From positions 2,689,001 through 2,753,000 of the forward strand of contig WPIO01000035.1 in NCBI GenBank assembly GCA_009760855.2: a DNA stretch of 64,000 nt, read 5' to 3'. The notes below the pieces were generated by a model, which was not told the DNA's origin, ran no database searches, and saw only the letters and a list, made by a program, of their open reading frames with translations. Positions 59,330 through 64,000 of this stretch are shown piece by piece. This stretch comes from Cristatella mucedo (Eukaryota; Bryozoa; Phylactolaemata; Cristatellidae). Position numbers and translations under genes: made by a program. Each line of letters opens with the position of its first letter. Position 1 is the stretch's first letter.

Positions 59330-60635
59330 CTTCATTTGAGCAGGCCTGGTGCGGTTTTTTATTTTGACTGGCCATAGGAAGAGGCCGAGGCGCGTAGCCC
59401 CGCAAAGGGCAAAGGCGATCTGGAATTTGGATGCCACAGATGCGCCCACCCATAATGCCCCTTAGTTTTAGCCCCTCCCCCAAGGCAGGTTATGGCAGCT
59501 GGGCTTCCTCGGAGGAAGGGCCACCAACAGGAGGAGGTTGGGCAGCAGCTCTCGGGACTCGCAAGCGACTCTTGACTTCATGGTGTTTCTCCAGAGAGGC
59601 TACCAATTTTTCTTTTCTTGTAGATAGGGCTGAACAAGTTGCTAGAGTAGCAGCGAGGCTAGTCTTTGGTGTCTAGTGTCAAGATTCAGCTTTCATAGAG
59701 GGGGCTGTCGTGTTTTTGGTGGGGAGGCCTTCGATATTTGAAAGGGTGGCTGAAGGAATCACTCATCCGGTCTCGTATATGTGGGCTTGCAAGGCTGGCA
59801 CACTGTCGGCGAATCGCCCAAGGCTATCAGCGTGAAGAGCTACAAATTTATCTTTAGACATAGTCTAGAGAGGCGTAGGGATAGATAAGATTTGGAGAAG
59901 AGTCAGTTTGGTGAGAAGGCTGCCATTTTTCCTCGAAGGCCATACATGTAATTGGACGAGGGGGATGGGGCAGCAGCTGACACAGCCTGCCCGGGAGGGC
60001 TACTTGATTGACCCAGTTCCGAATCGGTCTCGCGTGGGAGGACTCGTGAGGAGCCTCTCTGTATAGCCTCTGCGTGACGGCAGAAATGCAAAAAAATGGC
60101 CCTTTCAAACCAGCTCTATAGCCTCCTAGACAGGTGCTATGTACCAGTAGCCGATAAGCTACGACCGAGGAATTCAAGGGTGTCATTCCTGTACAAGCCA
60201 AATGACTGATGTCTTTTTAATTGGCTGCTACTTTTAAGTCCTTCCCTAGGTGCCCCCCCTCCATGGCTTCCTACTGTCGACCGATTGTTTTCATAGGATT
60301 AATGGGTAAAAATAGTACTTCCTGTCATGTCCACGGAAGAAGCAAAAGTAAGGAGCTTGGTTTGCAAGACCTCTGATATCCAACCGCTCAGTTTTAAAGG
60401 CAAACTGGACACATTTGGAATAATACGTCTTGGTGCTCCAGCTCTTTAAGCTGGGGTAATAGGAAAACAGGCGATGTGCCATCTCGCTTCTGAGGTAACT
60501 TCCTGTCATCGGACGTCCACTCGTGGTCATGGTTTTAATCCCTCCCGGAAAGGTTTCTGGCCAGAGAGCTGAATGTTGAATAGTGTACTTGCTGCTGCTC
60601 GAATTCGGATTCTATGAGGCCCTCTGTAGCTTTGT
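59330..60635. other. Downstream of plus-strand gene
   Basis: No coding exon supported. A good acceptor at about 59,623 (TTTTTCTTTTCTTGTAG) leads to stops in all frames within about 20 codons. Confidence 0.5.
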
Positions 60636-60639
60636 CTAG

Positions 60640-60722
60640 TTCGAAGTGCCTAGAAAGAGATAAAACTCTCTTAGAGCAGTGTACAAATGTATTACTATTG
60701 TTGTTGTTGGTATTATTATTAT
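60640..60722 (+). mobile_element. LINE tail of a second type
   Basis: AGTGCCTAGAAAGAGATAAA and CTCTCTTAGAGCAGTGTACA form a shortened stem-loop like the L2 tail, followed by an ATT/GTT-rich tract. Confidence 0.55.
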
Positions 60723-60865
60723 CCCTACTAGAACTCCTTCATTCAGCCGTTAGACCGTGTGTGGGTTACGACTGCTGTATTATACAGGCCCTCTGGCAGC
60801 GTGAGCCGGTCTGCGTCCCTCGGGCTCAGTGCGCTTCCCAAAAAGCCTGACCTCTTTGTCTGGTA

Positions 60866-61408
60866 GTGGACACACTGGTAGCAAAGTGCATCGGCTCGCA
60901 TATACAGGCATGCTCGGCAAACCAGTCACCATCTCCGCGCAATGTGACCAATTACATCCTATGCAACAACGGTGAGGACATCACTGCCCTGGTCCTACTG
61001 AATCTCTCAGCTACCTTTGACACTATGGATCACGATATCCTGCTTGGACTACTGAGAACAACGATTAGTCTGGCAGACGAAGATATGGTTGAAATCGTAC
61101 TTGTCCGATCATGTTCAATCCCAGTCATATGGGGGGGGGGTCAGGTCTCATTCATAAGACCGGTCACCTGTGGAGTCCCATTAGGGTCCTTCCTGTGTGG
61201 GTCCTTTGCTGTTCTCCATTTATTTCTCTGCGAAAAAGTGACTCAGGCCCATGGAGTCGGCTATCACTTCTATGTTGGTGTTACTCAGCTGCAGTTGGCA
61301 TTAAAACTGTCGGAATCTGCTGCAGCGACTGATACACTTAACACTTGCCTTGCAGACATTAGACCCTGGGTGTCGGCAAATTTCCTTAAACAAGCCTCAA
61401 CTTGTTGA
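60866..61408 (+). pseudogene. Decayed LINE reverse transcriptase
   Basis: The frame shows LVLLNLSATFDTMDHDILL (RT block A), GVPLGSFLC (from GVPQGSVLGP) and YHFYVGVTQLQL where a live enzyme has YADDTQL. Both catalytic Asp are lost. It ends WVSANFLKQ, just where the 23,363 LINE copy begins, so the two represent adjacent parts of related elements. 5' and 3' truncated. Confidence 0.8.
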
Positions 61409-61559
61409 AACTTGCTTGGTACGTTGAGGTAAATGTATGCAGCTTTTTGAGGACCATACCGATGGCATTTAAATAGCTTCATTGACACTCTAGCTTTGTC
61501 CCTTGTAAACTACATAACTCGGCCGATTGTGCCAATAAACAAGAATATTCATATCTGAG

Positions 61560-62990
61560 TTCAGCTCAGCTTGTATACCACAGCAGTGGCTCATTTCTGA
61601 TTTCGGTCGGATAATTTGAGCTATACATGTCCGCAATTGCAGAACATTGAGTGCAAGGACATTCGATTACATCTATAGCAAAACTCCTTCAACCGAAAGC
61701 CTTCCTTTTTGGCGTGATGCTTCGTGGCGATGCCTCGTCCGTTAGAATAGGTTCGATCGAGTGCATTGTCGTCGTTTCTTTTTTGGTGCTGCCTGCCAGG
61801 CGCAGGCACGCACATTATTCGAGGCACGTCGTTTGCTGGCGACCAGCCAGCTCGCTAGCACGAGCTCTTTTGGCCATGGGAGCAGGTCGTGGCTGAGCAT
61901 GTGCTCCCATGGCTAAATTGCGTGCTCTCTTTGCCGAGCACTGCCGTGCCTAATTTAGGTGCCTGCCAGCCCCCTTTGGGTTGGTAAGTGACTGCTGGCT
62001 CTTGGCAATCGCCAACGGCAAGCAGATGCACTCTTGCAGATGGCAAGAGTGTTGCAAATGACGCAGGCATCGCTCGTGAATTCCGTGGCTGGGGGGTGGG
62101 TGCTGCTAGGGCCTTTGCTGAAGTGTTTGTCCTCCGTGGACAAAGTAGCTGAGTGCATCTTCGCGTTGCAATGTCCACGGGCGTTGTGTGAAAAAAAAAT
62201 AAAAGTGCAAATACGATTGCGTTGATCACGGTTGCAATGGTTTTGTAGATGGCGCTGCTGACTTTAGGAACACACTGTCTTGCCTAGCTTAGTCTCTCTG
62301 TCGCTAAGCATTCGTCGGTCTGCCTCTTCTTGCCTGTGCGCATGCCAGCAGGAGCCCATGCGTGTGCTAGTCTATGCGCTGCATCAGGCTTTCTGGTGAA
62401 GTGCAAGGCGTGCAATGCACGCCTCGAAGGGTTTGCCTGCCGTTTGTTGACGACGCCATGACGACTCGTGCATGCCCTCCCTCGTGCAGCTCTATCTCAG
62501 TAGTGTTCTCTTGTTATCGCTTGGTTAAATAGCGGCGTCCAGAGGTTACTGGAACGGTGAGTAGCTGGCCGATGACGATGCCTGCTACTGCTGCTGTGTG
62601 TGTGTGAAGCTTCCGAAGTGTCGCATGTGCATGTGCATGTGCCAGCCGTGTGCTTCAGTGAAAAAGTCCTGCAGCCTCTTGGTTCGTGCACCGATGGCAT
62701 AAAAGCAAGCAGTGCTGTTCCTTTGCTTTGTACTAGCAGAGCCGGCATCGGCATCTGTTGGTGCTTCGAAGCAGCTGCATGTATTTGCTGACTATCGTTT
62801 GTCCGAGCTTTTGTGTGTGGCACAATGGTGGGCACAATGAAAGCTTTCTGGCACACTGTGAGGTCCGACGGCCATTGTTAAGGCATTTCGGAATGCTGGG
62901 ACGTGGTTGTGACCACTTCCCTGTCGGAACCGAGCTGCTCCGAGTATGGCCTAGCCATGCTCCAGCAAGTGCTTCCAGGTGGTAGACGGT
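61560..62990. other. Unannotated
   Basis: No gene or repeat recognised. Short frames only. Confidence 0.5.
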
Positions 62991-62994
62991 AGAT

Positions 62995-63110
62995 ATAAGA
63001 GGAATGTCGCAGTAATGTATCTCCGTCAGTAACTCCACAAAGTCATAAAGACCATGTGGGTGTTACGCAGGAGAGTTTTGTATAGCGCACTCACAGCCTG
63101 ATCGATGGCG
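62995..63110. mobile_element. MITE-like element, left-end fragment 3
   Basis: AACTCCACAAA, TGTGGGTGTTACGCA, GAGAGTTTT, TATAGC and CACTCA occur in the same order as at 735-795. Confidence 0.45.
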
Positions 63111-64000
63111 AAAGCGGTAAAAGCGTATAGCTCAACAGTAATTGAAGGAAAAGGGATTCGTTTTTAAAGAACAGCAGACAAGTCACGAGTGAAAGCTGCT
63201 CAGTTGATCGATCATTGGTCTTGCAGATGCAACCTTGCAACCGAGGCTCCATTAAGGGATCGTGACCCGGCAAGGCAGGGTGTGATCATTCTGACCTTTA
63301 TTTAGTGCCAGCAACTTACCAGGTTACCCGTTGTAGACCGCAGTTAGGGGCTCAACTGTTCGTGCTCCCTCTTGCGATCACATGTCAAAACTACTTGAGC
63401 TTAATGTGTTGTGCATTTACAGAAAATAGCCTGCTCTGCTTCTTAATAATGAAGTTGTGCTAAGGCAGAATTCTGCTGCTCAAGGGTTTATGTATGCCAG
63501 AGTACCACTGCATGGTCAGCATGATTATCAAACGATACCATGAGGCCTTGTAGTAAACGGTCGTATCTGCTTCTTGCTTATTCGCCTGTTTCTCTTTTAA
63601 GCAACGTTTGTGCGCGTAGTTATTTCAAATGCACAATGTTTACTTGGCTTTAAACGACAAGGAAGTCGTTGGTCAGCCTGCAGCACCCTTCTAGATGCTC
63701 CCCTGCGGTTTAACCTGTGGCTAATATGACGCAGAGCAAACTGAGTTGTTGCTAGAAATAACCAGCGGGATGCCCACCCGACCTTAACTTTCGGGGAACT
63801 TAGCGCCGGCAGTTTAGTGTGTTTCCCTCTCGTAGGCTCACTGCTACATCACCGATGACTTGCAGATTGCAGTCACAGCGAACGCTAGGCACGTTCTTTG
63901 CCTTGCACCGACTTGGTGTTGCGAGCTTAATCCTGCCTACGAGCCTGTTACTTAAACTACAGCTGCTGACAAATTCGTGCATGGTAACTCGGTCCACCTC
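63111..64000. other. Unannotated
   Basis: No gene or repeat recognised up to the window edge. Confidence 0.5.

Overview
The window is animal (metazoan) nuclear DNA. It shows split genes with GT-AG introns, tRNA-derived SINEs, 5'-truncated LINEs with an L2-type 3' stem-loop and (ATT)n tail, Tc1-like relics, and very long CA/GT and CT/GA arrays. Exons are much richer in G+C than introns. An invertebrate is likely, but I cannot name the lineage from the sequence alone.

Left 60% (about 237-39,700, minus strand): one large gene that I identify as ELYS (AHCTF1/MEL-28), the nucleoporin that binds chromatin and seeds nuclear pore assembly. I traced 33 coding exons by hand. The splice phases agree at every junction. 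The model runs from an ATG at 37,947 to a TGA at 237-239 and gives 2,282 residues, close to the vertebrate length of about 2,270. The order is: N-terminal beta-propeller (exons 1-12), helical ELYS domain (about exons 13-25), then a long disordered Ala/Ser/acid-rich tail (exons 26-33). The tail keeps both PP1-docking motifs (SILK and RVxF). Introns carry LINE, SINE, Tc1 and MITE-like copies. The largest (6,033-13,955) holds a perfect 62-bp tandem duplication and an AT-rich island.

Middle (about 39,350-40,950): a CpG-rich stretch that probably holds the ELYS promoter and a non-coding first exon. It may be shared head-to-head with a plus-strand gene.

Right 40% (about 40,900-64,000, plus strand): mostly microsatellites and old transposons. 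One plus-strand gene can be followed with consistent phase from about 51,162 to a stop at 59,324-59,326. It encodes the C-terminal part of a putative single-pass membrane protein with an acidic, Tyr-rich segment after the membrane span. I do not recognise it. Weaker possible upstream exons lie at 44-46 kb. From 59.3 kb to the end I see only repeats (a decayed reverse transcriptase at about 60.9-61.4 kb, a MITE fragment near 63 kb) and no convincing gene.
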